A DNA stretch of 64,000 bases from KBS50 sp042666615. GTDB taxonomy: Bacteria; Actinomycetota; Actinomycetes; Mycobacteriales; Micromonosporaceae. Positions 27,101 to 35,130 of this stretch are shown here, piece by piece. The stretch's first letter is position 1. Each line of letters starts with the position of its first letter. The stretch covers positions 124,001-188,000 of the forward strand of contig NZ_JBHTDD010000002.1 in the NCBI RefSeq assembly GCF_042666615.1. The letters are read 5' to 3'. The notes under the pieces were generated by a model that was not told the DNA's origin, searched no databases, and saw nothing but the letters and a program-made list of their open reading frames with translations. The translations under genes and the position numbers were made by a program.

Positions 27101-27435
27101 GGACCGGTGAACTGGCCGTCCTGCACATCCTGGGCGCCACCCCCCGCCTGCTGGCCCGCGCGCTGCTTGCCGAACAGGCGTTCCTGGCCGGTGCTGGCGT
27201 GGTCGTCGGTCTGCTGGTCGGCGTCGGCGTGGCCGCGACCATGGCACCGCTGGTGATCCTCACCCCGACCGGCGACCGGCCGGTGATCGAGCCGGCCTTC
27301 GAGTTGCCCTGGGGGCCGGCGGGTGCCGCCGCCGGGGGGCTGCTCGCCGTGGCGTTGCTGCTCGGCGTGCTGATCGCCGGTCCGATCGGTCGGCGGGTCG
27401 CGGCGGCCCAGCTCCGAGTGGGCGGTGACCGGTGA
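24157..27435 (+). CDS. FtsX/MacB-family ABC transporter permease, first of two
   Basis: A 1092-residue membrane protein. ATG 24157 is preferred over GTG 24151 because GGAGAG ends at 24150. An N-terminal helix (14-32) is followed by a large extracytoplasmic domain, a cluster of helices near 310-500, a second large outer domain (~560-930) and a final FtsX-type trio of helices (GLLAAAGGAVLLAIVGLVVDV, FLAGAGVVVGLLVGVGVAATMAPLVI, AAAGGLLAVALLLGVLIAGPIG). The ELAVLHILGATPRLLARALLAEQA loop is the ATPase-coupling helix typical of the family. The operon adds a second permease and two ATPases. Such systems export lipoproteins, peptides or antibiotics, or transmit mechanical signals across the membrane; the substrate is unknown. 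Confidence 0.85.
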   Translation: MRLVLRRAREARGLLLAAAVAALVSTALVTGLADYNRQVTTAGQRGVTAAAPAAERSILVSGSVGLGGSDFAARDAAVRAGVSDGLAGIPSSVTAARYGTGRQLLGDLKGAPTDNEPVFIAVATLDELPEHADLTAGAWPRSRPADRDGQWTGGAALEVALPGRTADLLGVTIGDRIPLRDRAAQRDSQVVVAGIWRPRNATDAYWRLAPGGGGGGGGSAETLLGPLVLAADDFDATFAAETVTANWLAVPDLGEVGRTQLTALPRAVAGLVGRLPEQTGLGSSGRVDTGLDRLADRLGRTGLVGRSALLTPVLLVVVLGGYALVLIAALLHEDRRGQTALLRARGAARRQLAGLTAREAALVVLPGLLLAPPLVGVALRALDASSVGSALPLDPALTPYTWFIAAGTTVGCLLVLLEPALRSGGTYAADLAARSRPARWAAAQRAGVDLALVGAAVLAWWQLREYGSPLVGSGAGAGIDPLLAAAPTLGVLAGAVIALRVLPPATRLAERVVDRRPWTATVLGTWHAGRRPHAGPVLLLALAVGASTLSWSLLASWQRSLADQASHRVGADLRLVSAPGSTVDATDPAGLPGVRAAVPAWQDNFRLGRENLDVSVLALDAAAAPGVVRLDERLVDGTPDGTFRKLVEARPAVPGVPLPADARRLSGTLRTPVTRSAQRQPVTTTALVADAGGTVHRLPLARSGIDGRSKSFNADLPDSGGRELRLIGFDVDAGLVDARRSGRSDSLEAEYAGEQMRYGWRLTGLRAIGADGTGRPVRLESGNWLRYEGGKPSGPLAPSPDGLSTDREVTGFPGSYYTKQYVRFTALREAPATPVPALVTPRVLDSLSGRVGDIVEVQLSGFTVPVVIVGVTAAVPSVDQNPAAMLLDLPSVVTWQLRGTGSTRAPDQWWLATDPVRHAEAAEAAAGLPGAVVYDRVAATGAANRDPYWQGARMGLLAAAGGAVLLAIVGLVVDVWATARRRTGELAVLHILGATPRLLARALLAEQAFLAGAGVVVGLLVGVGVAATMAPLVILTPTGDRPVIEPAFELPWGPAGAAAGGLLAVALLLGVLIAGPIGRRVAAAQLRVGGDR

Positions 27436-27494
27436 GCGCGAGGAGTGAGCCGGGTTTGCGAGCCCCGCAGTCGCGAACGAAGGGGGACCGGTGA
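27432..27494 (+). CDS. Repeat-encoded 20-residue mini-ORF, copy 1
   Basis: GTG 27432 overlaps the TGA (27433-27435) of the upstream permease gene. The frame MSARSEPGLRAP...TKGDR is 20 codons long and ends at TGA 27492-27494, overlapping the GTG of the second copy. It is too short and basic to be a known domain; its value may lie in carrying ribosomes from one gene to the next. AGGGGGA near the end of each copy could serve as a Shine-Dalgarno for the next GTG. Translation is not proven. Confidence 0.4.
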   Translation: MSARSEPGLRAPQSRTKGDR

Positions 27495-27549
27495 GCGCGA
27501 GGAGTGAGCCGGGTTTGCGAGCCCCGCAGTCGCGAACGAAGGGGGACCG
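27432..27549 (+). repeat. Two exact tandem 59-bp junction repeats
   Basis: Copies at 27432-27490 and 27491-27549 are identical. Each begins GTGAGCGCGAGGAGTGAGCC and ends GAAGGGGGACCG. They lie exactly between the stop of one permease gene and the start of the next. Blocks of 17 and 24 bases within the unit recur at 7351-7404 on the - strand, which shows that this is a dispersed family. Confidence 0.95.
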
Positions 27550-27553
27550 GTGA
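27491..27553 (+). CDS. Repeat-encoded 20-residue mini-ORF, copy 2
   Basis: It is identical to copy 1 in all 59 repeat bases. It starts at GTG 27491, inside the stop of copy 1, and ends at TGA 27551-27553, inside the GTG start (27550) of the second permease. The chain is therefore permease-GTGA-mini-GTGA-mini-GTGA-permease. Being an exact duplicate, it is probably recent. Translation is not proven. Confidence 0.4.
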   Translation: MSARSEPGLRAPQSRTKGDR

Positions 27554-30210
27554 GCGCCGTACGGCGGGTGCGGGCGTACCCGGGACTATTCGCCCTGGTG
27601 GCGGCCTTGGTCCTGGTGGCCGCCTTCCTGATCACAGGCATGCCCCGGATGGCCAACCGGCTGGCTGACGACGGCCTGCGGGAGTCGGTGGCTCGGCAGC
27701 AACCGGCGGTCCGGGACATCACCTACCGGGAGGAGTTCGATCCGTTCGAGATCACGCTGGACCGGCCCAGCCGGGAACAGCAGCTCGGCGTGCGGCACCG
27801 CGCCATGCCCCCGGCGGTGCGTGACGTGGTCGACGAGTCCTGGCACTCGGCGGAGACGATGCCGGTGCGCGCCACCGGTCCCGACCTTCGGCCCGGTCCC
27901 CCACTGGAGTTGATTCTCCGCAGCACCACCGGGGGACGGGAGGCGGTGTCCATGGTGGCCGGTCGCTGGCCGGCCGGGCCGACCGCACCCGACGCTCCCG
28001 TGGAGGTGGTGGTGCCCCGGAGTGTCGCCGACGAGCTGGGACTGCGGGTCGGCAGCCTGCTGCGGACGCCGCCCGGTGGATACACGCGAGCCGGGCGGAT
28101 GGTGGCCGTCGTGGGCGTCTTCGAGCCGGTCGACCCGGCCGGCGGCGTCTGGGATGTCGAGCCGCGGGCGTTGCGGGTGATCCCGCCGCCGCCGGACGCG
28201 GCCCAGGGGTCCAATACCGCGGTGGCGCTGACCAGCACCGCCGGCATCGCCGCGGTGGAGACCGGCGGCTCCATGAAGTACCTGTGGCGGTACCGCGTGG
28301 CGCCCGAGCGGTTCGAGGCCGGGAACGTCCCCGAAATGATCGACGGACTCCGTGCCCTGCAGCGGCAACCCGAGCGGGACCTCCGGCTGGTGCTGGGGCT
28401 CGACGCACCGTTGCTGGAGTTCCAGCGGACCTACGCCACGGCGCGCGGGGTGCTCGCGGTGGTCATCGCGGGCGTCCTGGCCTGCCTCGGTGGACTGGTG
28501 ATCCTCGCCGCCGCGCTGGCCGGCCGGCGCCGTCGCGACGAGGTCACCCTGCTGCGTGCCCGCGGCGGCTCGACCCGGACGGTGGCCGGTCGCGGGCTCG
28601 CCGAGGCGCTGCTGGTGGTGCCGCCGGCGGCGTTGATCGGTTGGTCGGCCGGGCTCGCGGTGCCCGGGCGGGCTGGCGGAACGGTGTGGTTACTGCTGAT
28701 CGCCGCCGCGTTCACGGTAGCCGCCCTGCCGGTCGCGGCCATGGTGGCGCCGGTGGATCGCGGTCGCCCGGGCCCGTTGTCCGTGTCGACCCGGCGACTC
28801 ACCGCCGAGGCGTTCGTCGTGCTACTGGCCGTCCTCGGGGTGGTCCTGCTCCGCGGCCGAGGTCTGCCGGCGGCCGGAGAGGTTGATCCGCTGCTGGCCG
28901 CGGTGCCGGTGCTGGTGGCCGTGGGCGCCGCCCTGCTGGTCGCGCGCGGCTACCCGTGGCCACTGCGGGCGGCTGGCCGGCTTTCGGCGGGTGGCCGTGG
29001 CACGGTGCCGTTTCTCGGGTTGGCCCGGGCCGGTCGGGCCACGGTGACCGGGTCGCTGGTCGTGGTGGCGCTGGGGGTGACCACCGCGGTGTTCTGCGGC
29101 GTGGTCACCGCCGGTGTCGACGCCGGCCGGGACCGGGCCGCCGCGCTGGCCGTGCCGGCGGACGCGCTGGTGACCGGCGTCTTCTTCGCGCCGGACACCG
29201 CCGACGCGTTGGCCGCCCTGCCCGGGGTTCGAGCGGTGACCCCGGTGGCCGCGCGGACAGCGCAGGATCTGCACGGTGCGGCCGGCGACCGGGCGGAAGC
29301 CATCTACCTCCTGGTGGTGGATGGGGACGCGTTCGCGAGGACGGTCGCCGAATCGGGCGCGGCGGTCGACGTGCCGGTGTCGCTTACCGGGGATCCGGGT
29401 CCCGGCCCGGCGCCCGCGGTGGTCTCCCCGAGCGTCGCGGCCGACCTCTCCGGGGAGGGGACGGTCCTCAGCTCCGGCGAGCGCCTACCGTTCCGGGTGG
29501 CCACGGTGCGTGACCGGTTTCCGGGGATCGGCGATCATTACGACCGGTTCGTGGTCCTGCCCCGCCAGGCGCTGACCGCGGAGGTGGCCGCGGCGTTGAC
29601 CCCCACGGGGTTCCTGGTCGCCGGCGCGCCGCCGGATCGTGCCGAGCTGCGGAGGGTCGGCGACGAGGGGCAGCGGCGCTTTCTCTCCACCGGCCTGGTG
29701 ACCGGGAAGGCGGAGCCGTCCCGCCCGTCGGTGGTGACCACCCGGAGCGAGGCGCGGCAGGCGCTCGAATCGGGCGGCGCCAACGGCACGCTGCGGTTCG
29801 GCTTCGTCGCGGGGATCACCGGCGGCGCCGCGTTGGGCCTGCTCGCCATCGCGTTCGTCGTGCTGGCCGGTGCCCGTGACCGTGGTCTCGTGCTGGCCCG
29901 GCTGCGCACCATGGGGCTGTCCCGGGCACAGTGGCGGGGTCTGGTGGTGGTGGAGCTGACGCCGTTGGTTGGGGCCGCGACGTTCACCGGCGCCCTGGCC
30001 GGGATCCTGTTGCCACCGTTGCTGACGCCCGCGCTGGACCTGTCGGTGTTCACAGCGGGCGTGCCGGTCCGGGTGGGCTTCGACATCGGCCTGGCCGCCG
30101 GTGTCGTCGTCCTCGGCGGATTGGCGCTGGCCACCGCCATCGCGGTCGAGGCAGTGATGAACCGCAGGCTTCGCCTGGGCGACGTGCTCCGGCTCGGAGA
30201 GGGGGACTGA
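27550..30210 (+). CDS. FtsX/MacB-family ABC transporter permease, second of two
   Basis: An 886-residue membrane protein from GTG 27550 with AGGGGGA upstream. It has an N-terminal helix (LFALVAALVLVAAFLITGM), an outer domain to ~290, a run of helices from ~300 to ~530 (VLAVVIAGVLACLGGLVILAA onward), a second outer domain and a C-terminal FtsX trio with the coupling segment LARLRTMGLSRAQWRGLVVVEL. It is probably the partner of the first permease in one transporter complex with the two ATPases that follow. The upstream junction consists of two 59-bp repeats. Confidence 0.85.
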   Translation: MSAVRRVRAYPGLFALVAALVLVAAFLITGMPRMANRLADDGLRESVARQQPAVRDITYREEFDPFEITLDRPSREQQLGVRHRAMPPAVRDVVDESWHSAETMPVRATGPDLRPGPPLELILRSTTGGREAVSMVAGRWPAGPTAPDAPVEVVVPRSVADELGLRVGSLLRTPPGGYTRAGRMVAVVGVFEPVDPAGGVWDVEPRALRVIPPPPDAAQGSNTAVALTSTAGIAAVETGGSMKYLWRYRVAPERFEAGNVPEMIDGLRALQRQPERDLRLVLGLDAPLLEFQRTYATARGVLAVVIAGVLACLGGLVILAAALAGRRRRDEVTLLRARGGSTRTVAGRGLAEALLVVPPAALIGWSAGLAVPGRAGGTVWLLLIAAAFTVAALPVAAMVAPVDRGRPGPLSVSTRRLTAEAFVVLLAVLGVVLLRGRGLPAAGEVDPLLAAVPVLVAVGAALLVARGYPWPLRAAGRLSAGGRGTVPFLGLARAGRATVTGSLVVVALGVTTAVFCGVVTAGVDAGRDRAAALAVPADALVTGVFFAPDTADALAALPGVRAVTPVAARTAQDLHGAAGDRAEAIYLLVVDGDAFARTVAESGAAVDVPVSLTGDPGPGPAPAVVSPSVAADLSGEGTVLSSGERLPFRVATVRDRFPGIGDHYDRFVVLPRQALTAEVAAALTPTGFLVAGAPPDRAELRRVGDEGQRRFLSTGLVTGKAEPSRPSVVTTRSEARQALESGGANGTLRFGFVAGITGGAALGLLAIAFVVLAGARDRGLVLARLRTMGLSRAQWRGLVVVELTPLVGAATFTGALAGILLPPLLTPALDLSVFTAGVPVRVGFDIGLAAGVVVLGGLALATAIAVEAVMNRRLRLGDVLRLGEGD

Positions 30211-30211
30211 T

Positions 30212-31186
30212 ATGACGGCGACCCATCGCGCCGTACCGGACCTGGCCGTCCTGCAGCGGCGGGCGGCCGAACGCGCGGCGTTCCGGGCCGGCGGCGCCGA
30301 CCGGCTACGCGGGCACATCGTCTGCGACGGTCTGGTACGGATCTTCAAGACCGAGGGCGTCGAGGTGGTGGCGCTGCAGGGGCTGGACCTCGCGGTGGAC
30401 CGGGGGGAGCTGCTGGCGATCGTCGGTGCCTCCGGATCCGGCAAGTCCACCCTGCTGAACATCCTCTCCGGCCTCGACACGCCGACCGCGGGCGTCGCCC
30501 GGGTGGCCGGCCAGGATCTGCTCAACCTCACCTCGCGCGCCCGGCTGCGGTACCGCAGACGGGTGGTCGGATTCGTCTGGCAGCAGACCGGGCGGAATCT
30601 GTTGCCGTACCTCAGTGCGCGGGAGAACGTGGAACTGCCGATCCGGTTGGCCCGGCGCCGAGCGGGGCGGGCCGGGCGGGAGCGGGCTCGGGAACTGCTC
30701 GAACTGGTGGGCGTGGGCCACTGCGCCGACCGCCGGCCGGGCCAGCTCAGCGGCGGCGAGCAGCAGCGGATCGCGGTGGCGGTCGCGGTGGCCAACGATC
30801 CCGAGGTGCTGTTCGCCGACGAGCCCACCGGTGAACTGGACGAGTCGACGGCCGCGGAGGTGTTCGGCGCGCTGCGGACCATCAACGCCGAACTGGGCGT
30901 CACCGTCGTGGTCGTCACCCACGACCAGGCGGTCTCGGATCAGGTCAGGCGCACGGTCGCGATCCGGGACGGCCGGACGGCGGCCGAGGTGCGCCGGAGC
31001 GCGCGGACCGCGTCGGACGGCACCACCCACACGGTCACCGAGGAGTACGCGGTGCTGGACCGGACCGGTCGCATGCAGCTCCCACCCGCCTTCGTGGCGG
31101 CCCTGTCGCTGCGCGACCGGGTGAAACTGAACCTCGAACCGGACCATGTCGAGGTCCGGCCCGGACAGGAGGCCCGCGATGAGTAG
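30212..31186 (+). CDS. ABC transporter ATPase, first of two
   Basis: A 324-residue ATPase starting one base after the permease stop. It has a Walker A at 72-80 (GASGSGKST), the Q-loop in VWQQTGRN, the signature LSGGEQQRIAVAVAVA, a Walker B in VLFADEP and the switch histidine in VVVTHD. This is the MacB/LolD type. It has a ~30-residue N-terminal and a ~60-residue C-terminal extension; the latter (AVLDRTGRMQLPPAFVAALSLRDRVKLNLEPDHVEV) looks like a small regulatory domain not usual in LolD. It overlaps the next ATPase gene by 8 bases. Confidence 0.92.
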   Translation: MTATHRAVPDLAVLQRRAAERAAFRAGGADRLRGHIVCDGLVRIFKTEGVEVVALQGLDLAVDRGELLAIVGASGSGKSTLLNILSGLDTPTAGVARVAGQDLLNLTSRARLRYRRRVVGFVWQQTGRNLLPYLSARENVELPIRLARRRAGRAGRERARELLELVGVGHCADRRPGQLSGGEQQRIAVAVAVANDPEVLFADEPTGELDESTAAEVFGALRTINAELGVTVVVVTHDQAVSDQVRRTVAIRDGRTAAEVRRSARTASDGTTHTVTEEYAVLDRTGRMQLPPAFVAALSLRDRVKLNLEPDHVEVRPGQEARDE

Positions 31187-31898
31187 TCAGCCGGTAGTCC
31201 GGGTGACGCCCCCGGGGGCGGCGGAACCGCTGGTCGCGGTGGAGGGGATCGGCCGGGTGTTCGGCCGCGGCGAGCGGGCGGTGCACGCCGTGCGGGGCGT
31301 CTCGTTCACCGCGGGGCGGGGTGAGCTGGTGGCCGTCCGGGGCCGTTCAGGGGCCGGCAAGACGACGCTGCTCAACATGATCGGAGGGTTGGACCGGCCC
31401 ACCTCCGGACGCGCGTTCGTGGCCGGCGTGGACGTCGCGACGGCGGGGGAGGGCGAACTGCTGGCCCTGCGTCGGGACACGGTCGGTTTCGTCTTCCAGA
31501 CCTTCGGGTTGATCCCGATCCTGTCGGCGGCGGAGAACGTCGGCGTTCCGCTGCGGCTGTCCCGGACGCCGGCGGCCGAACGGGAACGGCGGGTGGCGGT
31601 GCTGCTGGAGTTGGTCGGGCTCGGCGGGCAGGCCAACCAGCGGTCGAACGAGCTGTCCGGCGGGCAGCAGCAGCGGGTGGCGGTGGCCCGGGCCCTGGCC
31701 AACGATCCACGTCTGCTGATCGCCGACGAGCCGACCGGTCAGCTCGACTCGGAGACCGGCAGGTCCATCATGGACCTGTTGCGGGCCGTGGTGCACGCCC
31801 GGGGCATGACGGCGTTGGTCGCCACCCACGACCCGGCCCTCATCGACCTCGCCGACCGGACCCTGGTGCTGCGCGACGGCCATCTCGTCGAAGGGTAA
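31179..31898 (+). CDS. ABC transporter ATPase, second of two
   Basis: A 239-residue MacB/LolD-type ATPase from ATG 31179, with AGGAGG upstream inside the preceding gene. It has a Walker A at 55-63 (GRSGAGKTT), the Q-loop in VFQTFGLIP, the signature LSGGQQQRVAVARALAND, a Walker B in LLIADEP and the H-loop in VATHD. With two different permeases and two different ATPases in one operon, either a heteromeric transporter or two paired systems is possible. Confidence 0.93.
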   Translation: MSSQPVVRVTPPGAAEPLVAVEGIGRVFGRGERAVHAVRGVSFTAGRGELVAVRGRSGAGKTTLLNMIGGLDRPTSGRAFVAGVDVATAGEGELLALRRDTVGFVFQTFGLIPILSAAENVGVPLRLSRTPAAERERRVAVLLELVGLGGQANQRSNELSGGQQQRVAVARALANDPRLLIADEPTGQLDSETGRSIMDLLRAVVHARGMTALVATHDPALIDLADRTLVLRDGHLVEG

Positions 31899-31955
31899 CG
31901 GCGGCGGGGCCGGCCTCCGCCTCCGGCGCGGCCACCGGGACCGCGCGGGCGGTGG

Positions 31956-32399
31956 TCACAGGGCCAGCTTCATGCCCTCGTGGCTGGCGACGAAGCCGAG
32001 TCGCAGATAGAACCGGTGGGCGTCGGTGCGTGACTTGTCGGTGGTGAGCTGCACCAGGGCGCAGCCGCGTTCGCGGGCACGGTCGATGGCCCAGCGCATC
32101 ATCCGCTCGCCCAGGCCGTCGCCCCGCCGGTCGGAGCGGACCCGGACCGCCTCGATGAGCGAGCGTTCGGCGCCGTGCCGGCCCAGTCCCGGGATGTAGG
32201 TGATCTGCATGCAGGCCACCACCTCGCCGCCGTCCTCACCGACGATCAGCAGGTTGCGTGGGTCGGCGTCGATGTCGGCGAAGGCCCGTTCGTAGGCCTC
32301 GTCGACCGTGGTGTGGTCCCGGGACCGGCCCAGCACGTCATCGGTCAGCAGGGTGACGATGGCGGGTAGGTCCGCCTGGACCGCCTCTCTCAAGATCAC
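31956..32399 (-). CDS. GNAT-family N-acetyltransferase
   Basis: A 147-residue protein from GTG 32399. It has the GNAT core: ILREAVQADLPAIVTLL at the start, acetyl-CoA-binding VRSDRRGDGLGERMMRWAI and the closing AHRFYLRLGFVASHEGMKL. The substrate is unknown. The gene appears to be leaderless: TACGAT lies six bases before the start, inside a perfect palindrome (32400-32413), so initiation and repression may share one short site. Confidence 0.85.
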   Translation of the reverse strand: MILREAVQADLPAIVTLLTDDVLGRSRDHTTVDEAYERAFADIDADPRNLLIVGEDGGEVVACMQITYIPGLGRHGAERSLIEAVRVRSDRRGDGLGERMMRWAIDRARERGCALVQLTTDKSRTDAHRFYLRLGFVASHEGMKLAL

Positions 32400-32413
32400 A
32401 GTACGATCGTACT
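32400..32413 (-). promoter_or_regulatory. 14-bp palindrome at a leaderless start
   Basis: AGTACGATCGTACT is a perfect palindrome abutting GTG 32399. On the - strand it contains TACGAT, a TANNNT -10 box, followed by six bases and the start codon. A repressor here would block the promoter directly. Confidence 0.55.
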
Positions 32414-32428
32414 ATGTGGGTTGCCGCG

Positions 32429-34036
32429 TCACGCCGGCGGGCAGCGCTTCCCGGCCGGCGGCAGCGTGAGATCCACCAGGTAGGCGTTCACCGCAGCGCT
32501 GACACAACTCGTCTGCGGGTACGCCGTGTGCCCCTCGCCCTCCCAGGTGAGCACCCGCCCCACGCCGAGCATGTCGGCCAGCTTCTGCGTCTGCTCGTAC
32601 GGGGTGGCCGGGTCGCCGGTGGTCCCCACCACCAGGATCGGGGCGGAACCGTCGGCCCTGCCCGTCGGGTACGGGTCGGCCGGTGCCGGCCAGCTCGCGC
32701 AGCTGAGCAGGCCGGTGGCCAGCGGCGGGCCGAACAGCGGATACTTCTGGCGCCACTGCTCCTGAAGTGTCCGGGCCTGCTCCCGGTCCGGCCGCTGCTC
32801 CTGATCGGCGCAGTTGACCGTCATGCTGGCGTCGAACTGGTTGGAGTATTCGCCGTTCGAGTCCCGGTCGGCGTACCGGTCGGCCAGCTCGAAAACGCCC
32901 GCCGGGTCGCCACCCTCAAGCTCCTTGATCGCTTTGGCCAGCTCCTGCCAGCCGGTCTCGGTGTAGAGCGAGGACACCACCGCGAAGAAGATCCAACCGG
33001 CGGTCGCCTCCCGGCCGTCGGCGCCCCGGGCCGGCGAGGTGCGGCCTTTCGCGAGTGCGTCGGTCACCGCGGCACGCGCGTCCGGCGCGATCGGGCACTT
33101 GCCCGGCGTGGCGGCGCACCACTCGGTGAAGTTGCGGAACGCCGTCTCGAACCCCTTCGCCTGACCCTCCGAACCGGCCACCGCGTCCTGCTTCGGATCC
33201 ACCGCGCCGTCCAACACCATGGCCCGCACGTTGCGCGGGAAGAGTTGGGCGTACGTCGCACCGAGCAACGTGCCGTACGAGTAGCCGAGATAGGTGAGCT
33301 TCTCGTCGCCGACCGCGCTGCGGATCGCGTCGATGTCCCGGGCCGCCTGCTCGGTGGAGAACAGCCGCAACTGGTCGCCGTACTTGTCGCCGCACGCCTT
33401 GCCGATCCGCTCGTTGAGGCGTACCAGGCCGTCGAACTCCGCGGCCGTGTCCGGGTCCGGGTCGTACCCGAAGGAGGCGTCCAGGTCGGCGTTCGAGATG
33501 CACTTGACCGGGCTGGACCGCTTTACCCCGCGCGGGTCGAAGCCCACGATGTCGAACCGCCGGGTCACCTCGTCCGGCAACCCGCCGAACGCCGGACCGA
33601 AGGACAGGTAGACGGCGGTGTCCACGCCCGAGCCACCCGGGCCACCGGGATTGACCAGCAGGGAGCCGATCCGGTCGGTCTGCTTGCTCGACCGGGCTCG
33701 GATCAGTGCGATCTCGAACGTGTCCGCACCGCTGGCGCCGACCGTGGGACCGGGGCTGCCGGCCGCGCCCGGGCCACCCGCCACCGCCCAGTCCCGCGGG
33801 ACGGCGACGGTCGTGCAGTCGTACGCCATGTTCGGCGCCGCCCGGCCGACCAGCTCGCGGGGGACCTCCGGACAGGGTCGCCAGGCCGCGGCCCCCGCCG
33901 GCTGCCGACCCCCGGGCGTGGCTTCCCGATCGGCGTTGGGCGCGAACGGCGGCAGAGTGCAGCCGGTGGTCAGCAGCACGGCGGCGGCGACGGCCACGGC
34001 GGCGACACGACTGCGGACGGTGCGGGCCACGGTCAT
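32429..34036 (-). CDS. Alpha/beta-hydrolase lipoprotein, tripeptidyl aminopeptidase (TAP) type
   Basis: A 535-residue protein from ATG 34036; GTG 34030 has better Shine-Dalgarno spacing and is an alternative. It has a lipoprotein signal ending TTGC (C26). The N-terminal hydrolase part has GSLLVNPGGPGGSG (oxyanion region) and the nucleophile in GYSYGT. The C-terminal TAP domain supplies the aspartate in GDPATPY and the histidine in GEGHTAYPQ. The Streptomyces relatives remove tripeptides from secreted proteins. It would act outside the membrane. Confidence 0.88.
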   Translation of the reverse strand: MTVARTVRSRVAAVAVAAAVLLTTGCTLPPFAPNADREATPGGRQPAGAAAWRPCPEVPRELVGRAAPNMAYDCTTVAVPRDWAVAGGPGAAGSPGPTVGASGADTFEIALIRARSSKQTDRIGSLLVNPGGPGGSGVDTAVYLSFGPAFGGLPDEVTRRFDIVGFDPRGVKRSSPVKCISNADLDASFGYDPDPDTAAEFDGLVRLNERIGKACGDKYGDQLRLFSTEQAARDIDAIRSAVGDEKLTYLGYSYGTLLGATYAQLFPRNVRAMVLDGAVDPKQDAVAGSEGQAKGFETAFRNFTEWCAATPGKCPIAPDARAAVTDALAKGRTSPARGADGREATAGWIFFAVVSSLYTETGWQELAKAIKELEGGDPAGVFELADRYADRDSNGEYSNQFDASMTVNCADQEQRPDREQARTLQEQWRQKYPLFGPPLATGLLSCASWPAPADPYPTGRADGSAPILVVGTTGDPATPYEQTQKLADMLGVGRVLTWEGEGHTAYPQTSCVSAAVNAYLVDLTLPPAGKRCPPA

Positions 34037-34132
34037 CCTCTCGGTGATCACTGAGGTCAGGCTACGCCGTCGCGGCACGCCCAGCGGACGTACCCGGCAT
34101 GGCGTCATGGGGCGGGCCGGTCGCGCGCAGCG

Positions 34133-35047
34133 TCAGAACCGGGCGAACGAACGGATCGGCATCCGCGGACCGTACCGGGGCGGGTGCATCCCGGCGGCGG
34201 CCAGCAGCCCGCAGACCCGGCCGCGATGGCCGCGGAACGCTTCCAGCAGCGTGAGCATCCGCGCGTCGTCGCCGCGTGGCTCACCGGCCAGCGCCCAGGC
34301 CACCGTGTTCGGGATGTGGTAGTCCCCGACGCTCACCGCGTCCGCGTCGCCGAACGCGATCCGCACCACCTCGGCGGCGGTCCACGGGCCGATGCCGGCG
34401 ATGGAGGTCAATCGCCGGGTGGCGTCGGCCGGGTCGGCACAACGCTCCAACCGGTCGGCGACGGCGGCGGCCCGGCGCAGCGTGTCGGCCCGACGCTGTT
34501 CGACTCCGAACGGGTGGAACACCCAGTACGGCGTGGCGGCCACCACGTCCGGGGGCGGCGGCGCCCACAGAGAGGTGAGGGGACCCGGCGCCGGCGAACC
34601 GAACCGGCGGACCGTCGCCGCGTACGCCCGGAACGCCTCCTTTCCGGTCACCTTCTGCTCCAGGACCGCGCGCAGCAGGCGCGGGAAGATCTGGCCGGTG
34701 GCCGGCAGCCGGAGCCCGTCGAACTCGTGGGCCAGCCGGGCCACCACCGGGTGCCGCCCGGCCAGCGCGGGGAAGCCGGTGGTGTCGTCGCGCAGCCCCG
34801 CGACCGCGTCGGCGCGGTCAAGCACCCAGTCCGCGCCCGGACCGTACCCGGAGGCATGTAGATCACCCGCAGCCGGCCGTAGCGCGAGGGTGGCCGGACC
34901 GGCCGGGGTACGGGTGGCCCACCAGAACGCTCCGCCGGCGAACCGGGCGCACGGGTCGTGTGCGCCCATGGCCAGGGTCCGTACCGTCCCGGAGAACCGG
35001 TAGCCGGGAGGCGGGTGAAGCGTCCGCGTCCCGGCCGGCTCCGTCAT
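34133..35047 (-). CDS. HhH-GPD DNA glycosylase, AlkA-like
   Basis: A 304-residue protein from ATG 35047 (an in-frame GTG at 35059 is possible). The C-terminal half is a helix-hairpin-helix-GPD domain: FPRLLRAVLEQKVTGKEAFRAY, the hairpin LTSIAGIGPWTAAEVVRIAFGD and the catalytic aspartate in VSVGDYHIPN. The N-terminal ~110 residues resemble the AlkA-type TBP-like domain. It excises alkylated bases such as 3-methyladenine. The Ada methyltransferase and AlkA DNA-binding fusions found in some relatives are absent. Confidence 0.85.
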   Translation of the reverse strand: MTEPAGTRTLHPPPGYRFSGTVRTLAMGAHDPCARFAGGAFWWATRTPAGPATLALRPAAGDLHASGYGPGADWVLDRADAVAGLRDDTTGFPALAGRHPVVARLAHEFDGLRLPATGQIFPRLLRAVLEQKVTGKEAFRAYAATVRRFGSPAPGPLTSLWAPPPPDVVAATPYWVFHPFGVEQRRADTLRRAAAVADRLERCADPADATRRLTSIAGIGPWTAAEVVRIAFGDADAVSVGDYHIPNTVAWALAGEPRGDDARMLTLLEAFRGHRGRVCGLLAAAGMHPPRYGPRMPIRSFARF

Positions 35048-35092
35048 GTCCACCGGCACACTCTGCCACGGCGAGGGGGGTGCGCAAACGGC

Positions 35093-35130
35093 GGCGGCAC
35101 CGGGACGCCCGTGCGCGTCCCGGTGCCGCC
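35093..35130. terminator. Strong hairpin, 15-bp stem
   Basis: GGCGGCACCGGGACG (35093-35107) pairs perfectly with CGTCCCGGTGCCGCC (35116-35130) over an 8-base loop. It lies downstream of the gene ending at 35288 on the - strand and upstream of the glycosylase start, so it probably ends the sigma-factor/secreted-protein region transcript. Confidence 0.7.
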
